From Xanthomonas sp. AM6 (GTDB lineage: Bacteria; Pseudomonadota; Gammaproteobacteria; Xanthomonadales; Xanthomonadaceae): a stretch of DNA of 64,000 nt. The notes beneath the pieces were generated by a model, which was given only the letters and a program-made list of their open reading frames with translations, had not been told where the DNA came from and ran no database searches. Positions 8,032 through 19,016 of this stretch are shown here, one piece after another; within the stretch, counting starts at the first letter, position 1, and each line of letters begins with the position of its first letter. The position numbers and the translations under genes are program-made. The stretch spans positions 2,010,501-2,074,500 of the forward strand of contig NZ_CP106869.1 in the NCBI RefSeq assembly GCF_025665335.1. Direction: 5' to 3'.

Positions 8032-9363
8032 TCACTCTGTACGCACCGTCACCTCGCCGTCGGCGAGCCTGGCGCGCAGGCGGTCGCCGGGGGCGAGCTG
8101 CGCGGTCGAGCGCACCAGCGTGCCGTCGTCGACCCGGGTCAGGATCGCGTAGCCGCGGGTCACCGTGGCCAGCGGGCTGACCGTTTCCAGCGCGCGGGCC
8201 AGCGCGCGCAGGCGCTGCGCGTCGGCCTGCAACTGGCGCGCCATCGCCGCTTGCGGGCGCCGGCCCAGCGCCAGCAGGCGTTCGCGCAGCGCGGCCAGGC
8301 GGCGTTGCGGCTGGGCGCTGCGCAGGACCGCGGCGGCGTGGCGCAGGCGCGCGCCGCGGCGTTCGTGCTGCTGCCGCCACAGCGCCAGCAACCTCCGCGC
8401 CGCCTCCTGCTGGCGGCGCCGCAGCAAGTGCAGCTGCGCCTGCGGGCTCTGCGCCTGCAGCCGCAGCAGGGCGCGATCGGCGCGTTGCATCGCCTGGCGC
8501 AGGCGGTGCTGCTGCCATTGCAGCAGGCGCGCGTGCTGGCCGCGCAGGCGCGCAGCGAGGTCGCGCTGGTCGGGGACGAGCAGTTCCGCGGCGACCGAGG
8601 GGGTCGGCGCGCGCAGGTCGGCGGCGAAGTCGGCCAGGGTCACGTCGGTCTCGTGGCCGACCGCCGACACCACCGGCGTGGCCGCGGCGGCGATCGCCCG
8701 CGCCAGGCGTTCGTCGTTGAACGCCCACAGGTCTTCCAGCGAGCCGCCGCCGCGGGTCAGCAGGATCGCGTCGTAGCGGCCGCTGGCGTCGGCGCGCTGC
8801 AGCAGCGAGGTCAGTTGCGCGGCGGCGCTGTCGCCTTGCACCAGGCTCGGCAGGATGTCCACCTGCAGCAGCGGCAGGCGCCGGCCGAGCACGCTCAGCA
8901 CGTCGCGCACCGCCGCGCCGCTGGGCGAGGTGATCACCGCCAGGCGGCGCACGAAGGCGGGCAGGGCGCGCTTGCGCTCGCTGGCGAACAGGCCTTCGGC
9001 GGCGAGCCTGGCCTTGAGTTCCTCGAACGCGCGGCGCAATGCGCCTTCGCCGGCCTCCTCCAGGTGGTCCAGCACCAGCTGGTAGTCGCCGCGCGCCTCG
9101 TACAGGGTCAGCCGGCCGCGCGCGAGCACGCGCAGGCCTTCGCGCGGGACGAACTTCAGCCACTGGCTCTTCGGCTTGAACATCGCGCAGCGCACCTGCG
9201 CCCGCGCGTCCTTCAGGGTGAAGTACAGGTGCCCGGACGAGGGCCGGGTGACGTTGCCCAGTTCGCCTTCCACCCAGGCCAGCGGGAACGCGCTTTCCAG
9301 CAGGTCGCGCGCCAGGGTGTTGAGCTGGCTGGGGCTGAGGATCTGGTCGTCGCGATCGGGCAT
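8032..9363 (-). CDS. xseA: Exodeoxyribonuclease VII large subunit
   Basis: Catalytic subunit (443 aa) of the cytoplasmic nuclease that degrades single-stranded DNA and acts in mismatch and recombination repair. The N-terminal OB-fold ([27 protein letters not shown], then [10 protein letters not shown]) is followed by the catalytic core with [37 protein letters not shown] and [27 protein letters not shown], then a long C-terminal coiled coil. Length is typical. The small subunit gene xseB is not in the window. It is followed 27 bases upstream by queG on the same strand. Confidence 0.97.
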   Translation of the reverse strand: MPDRDDQILSPSQLNTLARDLLESAFPLAWVEGELGNVTRPSSGHLYFTLKDARAQVRCAMFKPKSQWLKFVPREGLRVLARGRLTLYEARGDYQLVLDHLEEAGEGALRRAFEELKARLAAEGLFASERKRALPAFVRRLAVITSPSGAAVRDVLSVLGRRLPLLQVDILPSLVQGDSAAAQLTSLLQRADASGRYDAILLTRGGGSLEDLWAFNDERLARAIAAAATPVVSAVGHETDVTLADFAADLRAPTPSVAAELLVPDQRDLAARLRGQHARLLQWQQHRLRQAMQRADRALLRLQAQSPQAQLHLLRRRQQEAARRLLALWRQQHERRGARLRHAAAVLRSAQPQRRLAALRERLLALGRRPQAAMARQLQADAQRLRALARALETVSPLATVTRGYAILTRVDDGTLVRSTAQLAPGDRLRARLADGEVTVRTE

Positions 9364-9390
9364 GCGGGCGTTGCGGTGGAATGCGGGCGG

Positions 9391-10524
9391 CTATCGTCGC
9401 ACGTCGGCGTGATCGGCCGGTCGCGGCAGTGCGCCTGCGCCGTCGTCCTTGGGCACGGCGCCGGCGTGCCGCGCCAACGCCCACTGCACGTGTTCGCGCA
9501 CCAGCGGCGAGGCGTGCTGCGCGCGCGCGCCGAGCGCGGCGAGCACCTGCGGCGTGGTCGGCGCGTTGCCCAGCGCCACCGCCAGGTTGCGCAGCCAGCG
9601 CTCGTGGCCGCTGCGGCGGATCGCGCTGCCTTCGGTGCGGCGCAGGAACTCGTCCTCGTCCCAGGCGAACAGCTGCGCCAGCGTGGCCCGGTCCAGGTCG
9701 TTGCGCGCGCGGAAGTCCGGCTCGTCGCTGCGCTTGGCGAACTTGTTCCACGGGCACACCAGCTGGCAGTCGTCGCAGCCGAAGATGCGGTTGCCGATCG
9801 CCGGGCGCAGTTCCTCGGGAATCGCGCCGTCGTGCTCGATGGTCAGGTAGGCGATGCAGCGGCGCGCGTCCAGCCGGTACGGCGCGACGATCGCCTGCGT
9901 GGGGCACACGTCGATGCAGCGCGTGCAGGTGCCGCAGTGCGCGCTGGCCGGCGGGTCGATCGGCAGCGGCAGGTCGACGTAGATCTCGCCCAGGAAGAAC
10001 CACGAGCCGCCGTTGCGGTCGATCAGGCAGGTGTGCTTGCCGATCCAGCCCAGCCCGGCGTCGCGCGCCAGCGCGCGCTCCAACACCGGCGCCGAATCGA
10101 CGAACACGCGGTGGCCGAAGCGGCCGATCTCGCCCTGGATGCGTTCGGCCAGCTTCTGCAGGCGGTTGCGCATCAGCTTGTGGTAGTCGCGGCCCAGCGC
10201 ATAGCGGGCGACGTAGGCGCGCTCGCCGTCGCGCAGCGTGTCCCACGCCGAATCGTCGTCGTTGCGGCCGTAGTCCAGGCCGACCGAGATCACCCGCAGC
10301 GTGCCCGGGATCAGTTCGGCCGGGCGCGCGCGCTTGTCGCCATGCTGGGCCATCCACTGCATCGTGCCGTACAGGCCTTGCGCCAGCCAGTCGCGCAGAT
10401 GCGCCTCGTCCTGCTGCAGCTCGATCCCGGCGATGCCGCAGCGCTGGAAGCCGAATTCGCGCGCCAGCGCGCGGATGCGCGCGGCAGCGGCGTGGGGATC
10501 GACGGGGGCGGCGCTGCTGGACAT
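9391..10524 (-). CDS. queG: Epoxyqueuosine reductase
   Basis: Cobalamin-dependent iron-sulfur enzyme (377 aa) that performs the last step of queuosine biosynthesis in tRNA, reducing epoxyqueuosine to queuosine. Two [4Fe-4S] cysteine clusters are visible: HCGTCTRCIDVCP (about residues 196-208) and FGCDDCQLVCPWN (about 248-260). The conserved Asp of FVDSAPVLER (D143) is the presumed proton donor. The ATG at 10524 is chosen over an upstream frame extension to 10698, which runs antisense into nnr. It is divergent from nnr across 23 bases, as in E. coli, with a -10 TATACT only six bases before the ATG. Confidence 0.97.
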   Translation of the reverse strand: MSSSAAPVDPHAAAARIRALAREFGFQRCGIAGIELQQDEAHLRDWLAQGLYGTMQWMAQHGDKRARPAELIPGTLRVISVGLDYGRNDDDSAWDTLRDGERAYVARYALGRDYHKLMRNRLQKLAERIQGEIGRFGHRVFVDSAPVLERALARDAGLGWIGKHTCLIDRNGGSWFFLGEIYVDLPLPIDPPASAHCGTCTRCIDVCPTQAIVAPYRLDARRCIAYLTIEHDGAIPEELRPAIGNRIFGCDDCQLVCPWNKFAKRSDEPDFRARNDLDRATLAQLFAWDEDEFLRRTEGSAIRRSGHERWLRNLAVALGNAPTTPQVLAALGARAQHASPLVREHVQWALARHAGAVPKDDGAGALPRPADHADVRR

Positions 10525-10547
10525 GGCGCAAGTATAGAATCCCGGGC
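10525..10547. promoter_or_regulatory. Shared divergent promoter of queG and nnr
   Basis: The 23 bases between the two start codons hold AGTATAGAAT (10531-10540). On the minus strand this gives -10 TATACT, six bases from the queG ATG. On the plus strand it gives TAGAAT, seven bases from the nnr ATG. Transcription would begin at or next to each ATG, and no Shine-Dalgarno sequence fits in the gap. Confidence 0.6.
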
Positions 10548-12032
10548 ATGTCCGACTCGTTCGATCTCTACGCCACCGCCGCCGCGCGGCGCATCGACGC
10601 GCAGGCCACGGCCTTGCTCGGCGGCGACGGCTACACGCTGATGCAGCGCGCCGGCGAGGCCGCCTGGCAGGCGCTGCTGCAGCACTGGCCGCAGGCACAG
10701 CGCATCCTGGTGGCCTGCGGCACCGGCAACAACGGCGGCGACGGCTACGTGCTGGCGCGGCTGGCGCATCGCGCCGGACGCCGCGTGCGCGTGCTGCAGC
10801 TGCCCGGGCGCGGCCCGCAGTCGGCGCTGGCGCAGCGCGCCTGCACCGACTACATCGGCGTCGGCGGCCGCATCGAGGTGTTCGATGCGGTACTGGACGA
10901 GGCCGACGTGGTGGTCGATGCGCTGCTCGGCATCGGCCTCAATCGCGCGCCCGATGCCGAACTGGCCGCCCTGCTCGGCGCGCTCGCCGGCCTCGGCGCG
11001 CCGGTGCTGGCGCTGGACGTGCCCAGCGGCGTGGACGCCGAGCACGGCACCGTGCCCGGCGCGGTGTTGCCGGCGACGCTGACCGTGCAGTTCATCGTCG
11101 CCCATGCCGGGCTGCATACCGGTGCGGCGCTGAACCACGTCGGCGACACCGCGCTGGCGACGCTGGAGGTGCCGGCCGCCGCGTTCGACGGCTGCGCGCC
11201 GCAGGCGCAGGCCTGGACCGCCGCGGCGCTGGCCACGCGCCTGGCGCCGCGCCGGCGCGACAGCCACAAGGGCGATTCCGGCCACGTGCTGTGCATCGGC
11301 GGCAACCTCGGCAGCGGCGGCGCGGTCATGCTCGCCGCCGAATCGGCGCTGCGCAGCGGCGCCGGCCTGGTCAGCGTGGCGACGCGCGGCGTGCACGTGG
11401 CGCCGCTGCTGGCGCGCTGTCCGGAAGCGATGGCGCACGCGATCGAGGACGGCGCCGCGCTGGCGCCGCTGCTGCGCAGGGCGAGCGTGGTCGCGCTCGG
11501 GCCCGGGCTGGGCCAGGACGAATGGGCGCACGGCCTGTGGCGCCTGGCGCTGGCCGCGGAACTGCCGCTGGTGATCGACGCCGACGCGCTGAACCTGCTG
11601 GCGCAATCGCCGCGCGCATTGCCGGACGCGGTACTGACCCCGCACCCGGGCGAGGCCGGGCGCCTGCTCGGCATCGCCACCGCCGAGGTGCAGCGCGACC
11701 GCTTCGCCGCCGCGGCGGCGCTGGCCGAGCGCTACCAGGCGGCGGTGGTGCTCAAAGGCGCCGGCAGCCTCGTCGCCGCGCCGGGGCGGGCGCCGCGCGT
11801 CATCGCCGCCGGCAATCCGGGCATGGCGGTCGGCGGCATGGGCGATCTGCTGACCGGAGTGATCGCCGCGCTGCGCGCGCAGGGCCTGGACCCGTTCGAC
11901 GCGGCCAGCGTCGGTGCGCTGCTGCACGCGGCCGCCGGCGATCGCGCCGCCGCCGGCGGCCAGCGCGGCCTGCTGCCGTCCGACCTGCTGCCGGCGCTGC
12001 GCCACCTGGCCAATCCGGAAGCGCGCCGATGA
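10548..12032 (+). CDS. nnr: Bifunctional NAD(P)H-hydrate epimerase / ADP-dependent NAD(P)H-hydrate dehydratase
   Basis: Metabolite-repair enzyme (494 aa) that restores damaged NADH and NADPH hydrates. The N-terminal YjeF epimerase domain contains CGTGNNGGDGYVLARLAHR (about residues 56-75) and VVDALLGIGLNR. The C-terminal ribokinase-like dehydratase domain contains DSHKGDSGHVLCIGGN, LTPHPGEAGRLLG, VVLKGAGS and the ATP-site loop NPGMAVGGMGDLLTGVIAAL. It heads the conserved block nnr-tsaE-amiC-mutL and overlaps tsaE by four bases (ATGA). Divergent from queG. Confidence 0.97.
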   Translation: MSDSFDLYATAAARRIDAQATALLGGDGYTLMQRAGEAAWQALLQHWPQAQRILVACGTGNNGGDGYVLARLAHRAGRRVRVLQLPGRGPQSALAQRACTDYIGVGGRIEVFDAVLDEADVVVDALLGIGLNRAPDAELAALLGALAGLGAPVLALDVPSGVDAEHGTVPGAVLPATLTVQFIVAHAGLHTGAALNHVGDTALATLEVPAAAFDGCAPQAQAWTAAALATRLAPRRRDSHKGDSGHVLCIGGNLGSGGAVMLAAESALRSGAGLVSVATRGVHVAPLLARCPEAMAHAIEDGAALAPLLRRASVVALGPGLGQDEWAHGLWRLALAAELPLVIDADALNLLAQSPRALPDAVLTPHPGEAGRLLGIATAEVQRDRFAAAAALAERYQAAVVLKGAGSLVAAPGRAPRVIAAGNPGMAVGGMGDLLTGVIAALRAQGLDPFDAASVGALLHAAAGDRAAAGGQRGLLPSDLLPALRHLANPEARR

Positions 12033-12508
12033 TGCATCTGTTTCTGCCGGACAGCGACGCCACCGAGCGCCTGGGCCGGATCCTGGCCGCCACCCGCCCG
12101 GCGCTGGCGACGGTGCACCTGCACGGCGATCTGGGCGCCGGCAAATCGACCCTGGCGCGGGCGCTGCTGCGCGCACTGGGCGTGCAGGGCGCGATCCGCA
12201 GCCCGACCTACACCCTGGTCGAGCGCTATCCGCTGGCCGACGGCGAGGCCTGGCACCTGGACCTGTACCGCATCGGCGCCGCCGGCGAACTGGATTTCCT
12301 GGGCCTGGACGAGGCCGCGGCGACGCTGTGGCTGGTGGAATGGCCCGAACGCGGCGGCGATGTGCTGCCCGCGGCCGACCTGATCGTGGCGCTGGCGCTG
12401 CACGAGGCCGGGCGCGCGGTGCAGCTGCGCGCCGGCACCGCGGTCGGCGCCGCTTGGCTGGCGCGGATGGCGGAACGGGAGGACTTGCGGGGCCTTTCTG
12501 CCGGCTGA
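12029..12508 (+). CDS. tsaE: tRNA threonylcarbamoyladenosine biosynthesis ATPase TsaE
   Basis: Small P-loop ATPase (159 aa) that partners TsaB and TsaD to form t6A at position 37 of ANN-decoding tRNAs in the cytoplasm. It shows Walker A GDLGAGKST (about residues 33-41), the family motif RSPTYTLVERY, the HLDLYRIG strand and LWLVEWPERGG. Its start lies inside the nnr stop codon, so translation is probably coupled. ATG codons at 12029 and 12032 are both possible; the first gives the ATGA overlap. Confidence 0.96.
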   Translation: MMHLFLPDSDATERLGRILAATRPALATVHLHGDLGAGKSTLARALLRALGVQGAIRSPTYTLVERYPLADGEAWHLDLYRIGAAGELDFLGLDEAAATLWLVEWPERGGDVLPAADLIVALALHEAGRAVQLRAGTAVGAAWLARMAEREDLRGLSAG

Positions 12509-12553
12509 CACTAGGAAGTGCAGGCAGGTTATGGATTATTAAGGGAAAACCGC

Positions 12554-12582
12554 TTGTGTTTAGGGCGCGGTGATGCTTGAAT
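12554..12582 (+). promoter_or_regulatory. Candidate promoter of amiC
   Basis: TTGTGT (12554-12559), a 17-base spacer, then TTGAAT (12577-12582), which ends seven bases before the amiC ATG at 12590. No Shine-Dalgarno sequence separates the -10 from the ATG. This suggests an independent, possibly leaderless, transcript in addition to read-through from tsaE. Confidence 0.5.
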
Positions 12583-12589
12583 CGCCACC

Positions 12590-14242
12590 ATGCGCCCGGG
12601 GATCCGATTTTTCGCCTGTTCCGCCATCGCCGCAGGCTGGTGCCTGGCGGCGCACTCGGCGTTTGCCGGCCAGGTGCAGGCGGTGTCGGTCGGCAACGGC
12701 GCCACCGGCACCCGCGCCGAGATCAGGTTGCAGGGCAGCGGCGGCTTCACCACGCTGACCCTGGCCAACCCCAACCGGCTGGTCGTCGACCTGCCCGAAT
12801 CCTCCGCTGCGCAAGGCCTGAAGCTGCCCGCCGGCAACGGCGTGGTCACCGCCGTGCGCACCGGCCATCCGGTTCCCGGCACCTTGCGCATCGTGTTCGA
12901 CCTGAGCAGCCCGGTGGTGGCGTTCAAGCCGCAGATGCAGACCGTCGGCGGCAGCTCGGTGTTGGTGATCGAGTGGCCGGGCGAGGCGGCGCCGGGCAAG
13001 CCGGTGGCCAGCGGCAGTGCCGCGGCACCGGCGTCGACCGCGCCTCCCGCTCCACAAGCCGTTGCTCCCGCTGCGGAAATGGCCGCGGCCAAGCCGACGC
13101 CCGATCCGCGCCAGGAAGCGGCGCGCGCGACCGCGGCGTTGACCTCGTCGGTGGTGCAGCGTGCGGCGCCAGTGCCCGCGCCGCACGCACCTGCGCCGGC
13201 CCCCACGCCACCGCCCAGCGCAGCGCCGACCCCGGCGCCGATGGCCGGCGCGATGGCGGCACCCGCCGCGGCGCAGGCCGCGGTGGCCGCGACCGGAACC
13301 ATGGTGCCGACCCCGTCGGCCAACAGCACCGTCGTGCCGGCCCAGCAGGGCATTGCCGCGGCGCCCGGGCCGGCGAAGCCCGACGCCATGGCCAGCGCCG
13401 ACGACGCGGCCGTGGCCGCCGCCGCCGAGGCACGCCCGGTGATGCCGAGCGCGCCGTCGCGGGTGGCGATGAAGCCGGGCATGCGGCCGTTGATCGTGGC
13501 CATCGATCCCGGCCACGGCGGCCAGGATCCCGGCGCCACCGGCCCGACCGGCAAGCGCGAGAAGGACGTGACCCTGGCGATCGGCCGCGAACTGGCGCGG
13601 CAGATCAACGCCACCCCGGGCATGAAGGCCTACATGACCCGCGACACCGACGTGTTCATCCCGCTGCCGATGCGCGCGCAGAAGGCGCGCGCGGCCAAGG
13701 CCGACATCTTCATCTCGATCCACGCCGACGCCGCCGAGAACCGCAGCGCGACCGGCTCCTCGGTCTACGTGCTGTCGACCAAGGGCGCCTCCTCGCAGCG
13801 CGCACGCTGGCTGGCGGACAAGGAAAACGCGGCCGACCTGGTCGGCGGCGTGCGCCTGCAGAAGACCGACAGCACCCTGGCCAGCGTGCTGCTGGACCTG
13901 GCCCAGAGCGGCCACATGAAGGCCTCCGAAGACGCCGCCGGGCACGTGCTGGGCGGGCTCAAGCGGATCGGCAACAACCACAAGCCGGAACTGGAGCGCG
14001 CCAACTTCGCGGTGCTGCGCACCTCGGACATGCCGGCGATGCTGGTCGAGACCGCCTTCATCTCCAATCCGGACGAAGAGCGCCGGCTGACCGACCCGGC
14101 CTACCAGCGGCGCCTGGCCGGCGCGGTGCTGGACGGGGTCAATACCTTCTTCACCCGGCAGCCGCCGCCGGGCACGCTATTCGCCGCGCGCGCGCAGGCC
14201 GAGGCCGAAGCGGCCAGCACCGTGGCCGGCGGCAGCCGCTGA
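12590..14242 (+). CDS. amiC: N-acetylmuramoyl-L-alanine amidase with AMIN domain
   Basis: Periplasmic zinc amidase (550 aa) that cuts the stem peptide from murein during daughter-cell separation. A signal sequence (about residues 1-25) is followed by an AMIN septal-targeting domain (VQAVSVGNGATGTRAEIRL, about 28-130), a long Ala/Pro-rich linker, and an Amidase_3 domain from about residue 300. Zinc and catalytic motifs are visible: IDPGHGGQDPGATG, the EKDVTLAI glutamate, FISIHADA and MLVETAFISNPDEE. The linker is unusually long and low-complexity. Gene order with tsaE and mutL matches enterobacterial amiB; the symbol follows common Xanthomonas usage. Confidence 0.95.
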   Translation: MRPGIRFFACSAIAAGWCLAAHSAFAGQVQAVSVGNGATGTRAEIRLQGSGGFTTLTLANPNRLVVDLPESSAAQGLKLPAGNGVVTAVRTGHPVPGTLRIVFDLSSPVVAFKPQMQTVGGSSVLVIEWPGEAAPGKPVASGSAAAPASTAPPAPQAVAPAAEMAAAKPTPDPRQEAARATAALTSSVVQRAAPVPAPHAPAPAPTPPPSAAPTPAPMAGAMAAPAAAQAAVAATGTMVPTPSANSTVVPAQQGIAAAPGPAKPDAMASADDAAVAAAAEARPVMPSAPSRVAMKPGMRPLIVAIDPGHGGQDPGATGPTGKREKDVTLAIGRELARQINATPGMKAYMTRDTDVFIPLPMRAQKARAAKADIFISIHADAAENRSATGSSVYVLSTKGASSQRARWLADKENAADLVGGVRLQKTDSTLASVLLDLAQSGHMKASEDAAGHVLGGLKRIGNNHKPELERANFAVLRTSDMPAMLVETAFISNPDEERRLTDPAYQRRLAGAVLDGVNTFFTRQPPPGTLFAARAQAEAEAASTVAGGSR

Positions 14243-14398
14243 GGCGCTCGGCTATCATCGCCGGCTGATCCTCATGACGGCGTCCGCGCCGTGAGCCGTG
14301 CCGATGTTCCGTAACCGTTGCCGTCCTCCCGTTTCCGAGCCTAGCGCGACCGCGCGGCGCCCGCCTTCGTGCGCGCCGCAGCGCAGGCGGGAGCCGGC

Positions 14399-16230
<1,832 letters not shown>

Positions 16231-16231
<1 letters not shown>

Positions 16232-17160
16232 TGGACAAGTGGGGAAGAGCGGCGGCGTTGCTGGCAGCGCTGCTCGCGTTGGGCGCATGCGGCAAGCAGG
16301 CGCCGGCACCGGCCGCGCCGGTGGCAGCCGACAAGGCATTCGTGGCCGATCTGCAGCGCTGGCGCGAGCAGCGCCAACAGGAGCTGCAGGCGCCCGATGG
16401 CTGGACCAGCCTGGTCGGCCTGCACTGGCTGGAACTCAAGGAGCACTACATCGGCAGCGGCCCCGGCAGCGGCATCCGCCTGGCGGTGGGGCCGGCACGG
16501 ATGGCGCTGGTGTCGCGGGTGGACGGCCAGGTGTTCCTGACCCCCGAACCCGGCGCGGCGCTGAGCGTGGACGGCAAGCCGCTGCTGCGGCGCACGCGCC
16601 TGTACAGCGACCACGACCCCACGCCGACCGTGATCGACTTCGACGGCGGCAAGGGCAAGCTGAGCCTGATCGAGCGCGGCGGCCGCCATGCGCTGCGGGT
16701 CAAGCACGCCGACGCGCCGACCCGGCTCGGCTTCGCCGGGCTGACGTACTGGCCGGCCGCCGAAGCCTGGCGCATCCGTGGCCGCTTCGTGCCCAACGCG
16801 GCGGGCAAGACCATGCCGATCGTCGACATCATCGGCGTCACCACCGAATCGCCCAATCCCGGCGCGCTGGAGTTCGAGCGCGACGGCAAGCGCCTGCGCC
16901 TGGAAGCGATCGGCGAGCCCGGCGGCGCGCTGTTCGTGGTGTTCGCCGACCGCACCAACGGCCGCGGCAGCTACCCGGCCGGGCGCTTCCTGGACGTGCC
17001 GGCGCCGAGCGCCGACGGCAGCGTGGTGCTGGATTTCAATCGCGCCTACAACCCGCCGTGCGCGTTCACTCCGTTCGCGACCTGTCCGCTGCCGCCGCCG
17101 GAGAACCGGCTGGACCTGGCGGTGGAGGCGGGCGAACAGGCCTACGCCGCCGCCCACTGA
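16231..17160 (+). CDS. DUF1684 lipoprotein
   Basis: A 309-residue protein of the uncharacterised DUF1684 family. The signal sequence ends in a lipobox (LGAC, Cys about residue 21), so it should be a lipoprotein. Conserved family segments include ELQAPDGWTSLVGLHWLE near the N-terminus, GLTYWPAAEAWRIRGRFVP in the middle, and FNRAYNPPCAFTPFATCPLPPPENRL near the C-terminus, which has two Cys residues in the last motif. The ATG overlaps the mutL stop (TGATG), so it is translated with mutL. Function unknown. Confidence 0.88.
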
Positions 17161-17166
17161 CCCGAG

Positions 17167-18141
17167 ATGCCGATGACGCCGATCCCGCGCCTGCTGCGCA
17201 GCCTGCTGTTGTGCCTGACCCTGTTCGCCGCCGCGCCGGCGCCGGCGCGCGCGCCGCTTCCCGCCGCCGCGCCCAGCGCCGCGCCCGCGCCGCCGACGCC
17301 GCTGCTGTGGAAGGTCAGCGGGCCGCGCGGCGTGCTGTACCTGCTCGGCTCGTTCCACCTGCTCAAGCCGGAGGACTATCCGCTGGCGCACGAGGTGGAC
17401 GCGGCGTACGCGGCGTCGCCGCGGCTGCTGTTCGAACTCTCGCCACAGGACGTGGACGCGCCGCAGCTGGGCGCGCAGATGCTGCAGGCGGCGCAGCGGC
17501 AGGACGGCAGGCGCCTGCAGGACGACCTGGACGCGGCCACCTGGCAACGCCTGCGCCGCTATGCCGCCGGCCACGGCCTGCCGCTGGAGCAGATGGGCGG
17601 GTTCGAACCGTGGTTCGTCGGCCTGAGCATCAGCATCGCCGAGATGAAGGCGCAGGGGCTGCAGGCCGACGCCGGCCTGGACCGGCATTTCATGAGCATG
17701 GCGGTGCAGGCCGGCAAGGCGGTCGAGGGACTGGAGACTGCGCAGGCGCAGATCGCGATGCTCGACGGCATGGAGCCGGTGGAGCAGAAGCAGATGCTGG
17801 TCGAGGCGCTGGACGATGCCGAGCAGGGCGCGGCGCAGACCCAGCGCCTGTACGTGGCGTGGCGCCGCGGCGACGAGCGCCTGCTGTGGCAGGACATGGG
17901 GATGGAGATGAAGCGCGACTATCCGCGCCTGTACCAGCGCATCAACGTCGAGCGCAACCAGGCCTGGGTGCCGCGGCTGGAACAGCGCCTGCGCGACGGC
18001 CAGGGCGATACGCTGGTGGTGGTCGGCGCCTTGCACCTGATCGGACCCGACGGCGTGGTCGAGGCGCTGCGCGCGCGCGGCTACAAGGTCGAGCGGATCT
18101 GTTCGGGCTGCCGCACGTCGCAGTCGCCGCGCACGCGCTGA
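17167..18141 (+). CDS. TraB/GumN-family protein
   Basis: Secreted or periplasmic protein (324 aa) of the TraB/PrgY/GumN family, structurally related to Tiki-type metalloproteases. A signal sequence (about residues 1-28) precedes a Pro/Ala-rich stretch. Family motifs are GVLYLLGSFHLLKPEDYPL (the GS-x-H signature), FELSP, the GLD-x-HF segment and the C-terminal VVVGALHLIGPDGVVEAL. The signature His and downstream acidic residues are present, so activity is possible. It begins six bases after the DUF1684 stop and probably ends the operon, followed by a REP hairpin. Confidence 0.9.
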   Translation: MPMTPIPRLLRSLLLCLTLFAAAPAPARAPLPAAAPSAAPAPPTPLLWKVSGPRGVLYLLGSFHLLKPEDYPLAHEVDAAYAASPRLLFELSPQDVDAPQLGAQMLQAAQRQDGRRLQDDLDAATWQRLRRYAAGHGLPLEQMGGFEPWFVGLSISIAEMKAQGLQADAGLDRHFMSMAVQAGKAVEGLETAQAQIAMLDGMEPVEQKQMLVEALDDAEQGAAQTQRLYVAWRRGDERLLWQDMGMEMKRDYPRLYQRINVERNQAWVPRLEQRLRDGQGDTLVVVGALHLIGPDGVVEALRARGYKVERICSGCRTSQSPRTR

Positions 18142-18181
18142 GTCCGCGGCGCCGTGGTGGCGCCAGTCGTGCAGGTGGCAT

Positions 18182-18253
18182 TTGTAGGAGCGGCTTCAGC
18201 CGCGACCTGGGCGGTACTGGTAAAGCCCGTCGCGGCTGAAGCCGCTCCTACAA
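18182..18253. repeat. REP hairpin between convergent genes
   Basis: Two perfect 25-base arms, 18182-18206 and 18229-18253, enclose a 22-base loop. The core GTAGGAGCGGCTTCAGCCGCGAC is the REP unit repeated many times at 42290-42930. It separates the convergent GumN-like and phaR genes and may act as a bidirectional transcription barrier. Confidence 0.9.
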
Positions 18254-18286
18254 GATTGCGAGCGGCTGATGCGCTCGACGGGCGCC

Positions 18287-18805
18287 TCAGCGCGCCCGCG
18301 ACTTCGGTGCGGCGCCGGCGGCGGCCGGCGGTTCGCTCGGCTTGCTGCTGCCGGCGGCGGGACGGCCGAAGCCGGCGCCGAGGTTGCGCTGGAATTCCTG
18401 CCACAGCTCCATGTTGCGCTCGGTCAGCTGGTTCATCATGGTCCACGGGGTCTGGCCGAGCAGGTTGCCCATCTGCTGGCGGAACTGCTGCTGCTGGTCC
18501 AGGAACACCTGCATGCTGCGCTCCAGGTAGTTGCCCATGAAGCCCTGCAGCGAATCGCCGTAGAAGCGGATGATCTGGCTGAGCAACTGGGTGGACAGCA
18601 TCGGTTCGCCGTCCTGTTCCTGGTCGGCGATGATCTGCAGCAACACCGCGCGGCTGAGGTCTTCGCCGGTCTTGGCGTCGCGGACCTCGAATTCCTCGCC
18701 GTCGATGATCAACTGGCGGACGTCTTCGATGGTGATGTAGCTGGAAATCTCGGTGTCGTAGAGGCGGCGATTGGGGTACTTCTTGATGATGCGGATCTCA
18801 GCCAT
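18287..18805 (-). CDS. phaR: Polyhydroxyalkanoate synthesis regulator PhaR
   Basis: Cytoplasmic DNA-binding protein (172 aa) that senses polyhydroxyalkanoate and represses PHA or phasin genes. The N-terminal domain IIKKYPNRRLYDTEISSYIT plus VRQLIIDGEEFEVRDAKTGED is diagnostic. A Gln-rich helical C-terminal region (LDQQQQFRQQMGNLLGQTP) follows. The ATG at 18805 begins at the conserved MAEIR; the upstream extension of the frame is not homologous. It is located downstream of phaB on the same strand, separated by a likely terminator. No phaC synthase is in the window. Confidence 0.94.
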   Translation of the reverse strand: MAEIRIIKKYPNRRLYDTEISSYITIEDVRQLIIDGEEFEVRDAKTGEDLSRAVLLQIIADQEQDGEPMLSTQLLSQIIRFYGDSLQGFMGNYLERSMQVFLDQQQQFRQQMGNLLGQTPWTMMNQLTERNMELWQEFQRNLGAGFGRPAAGSSKPSEPPAAAGAAPKSRAR

Positions 18806-18896
18806 GAAGCGGTCGCTCTTGACGGTAGGCGCGCAGCATGGCGCAGCGCAGCAGGGCTTGCAACCGCCGCAAGCCCCTGAACTCGGGCCTGGGTGC

Positions 18897-18917
18897 AAAA
18901 AAATGCTGCGCAGCATG
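18897..18917 (-). terminator. Probable rho-independent terminator after phaB
   Basis: On the minus strand the short stem-loop ATGCT-GCGC-AGCAT is followed directly by eight T residues. The stem is only five base pairs, so strength is uncertain. Confidence 0.5.
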
Positions 18918-19016
18918 CGCGCGGCGCCGGGGGCGGATGCGCAATGCTGACTGCAGCATTTTCGGTAGCGTTACCTCGACCTCCCGCACCCGACCTGAGC
19001 GGTTCAGCCGCCTTCG

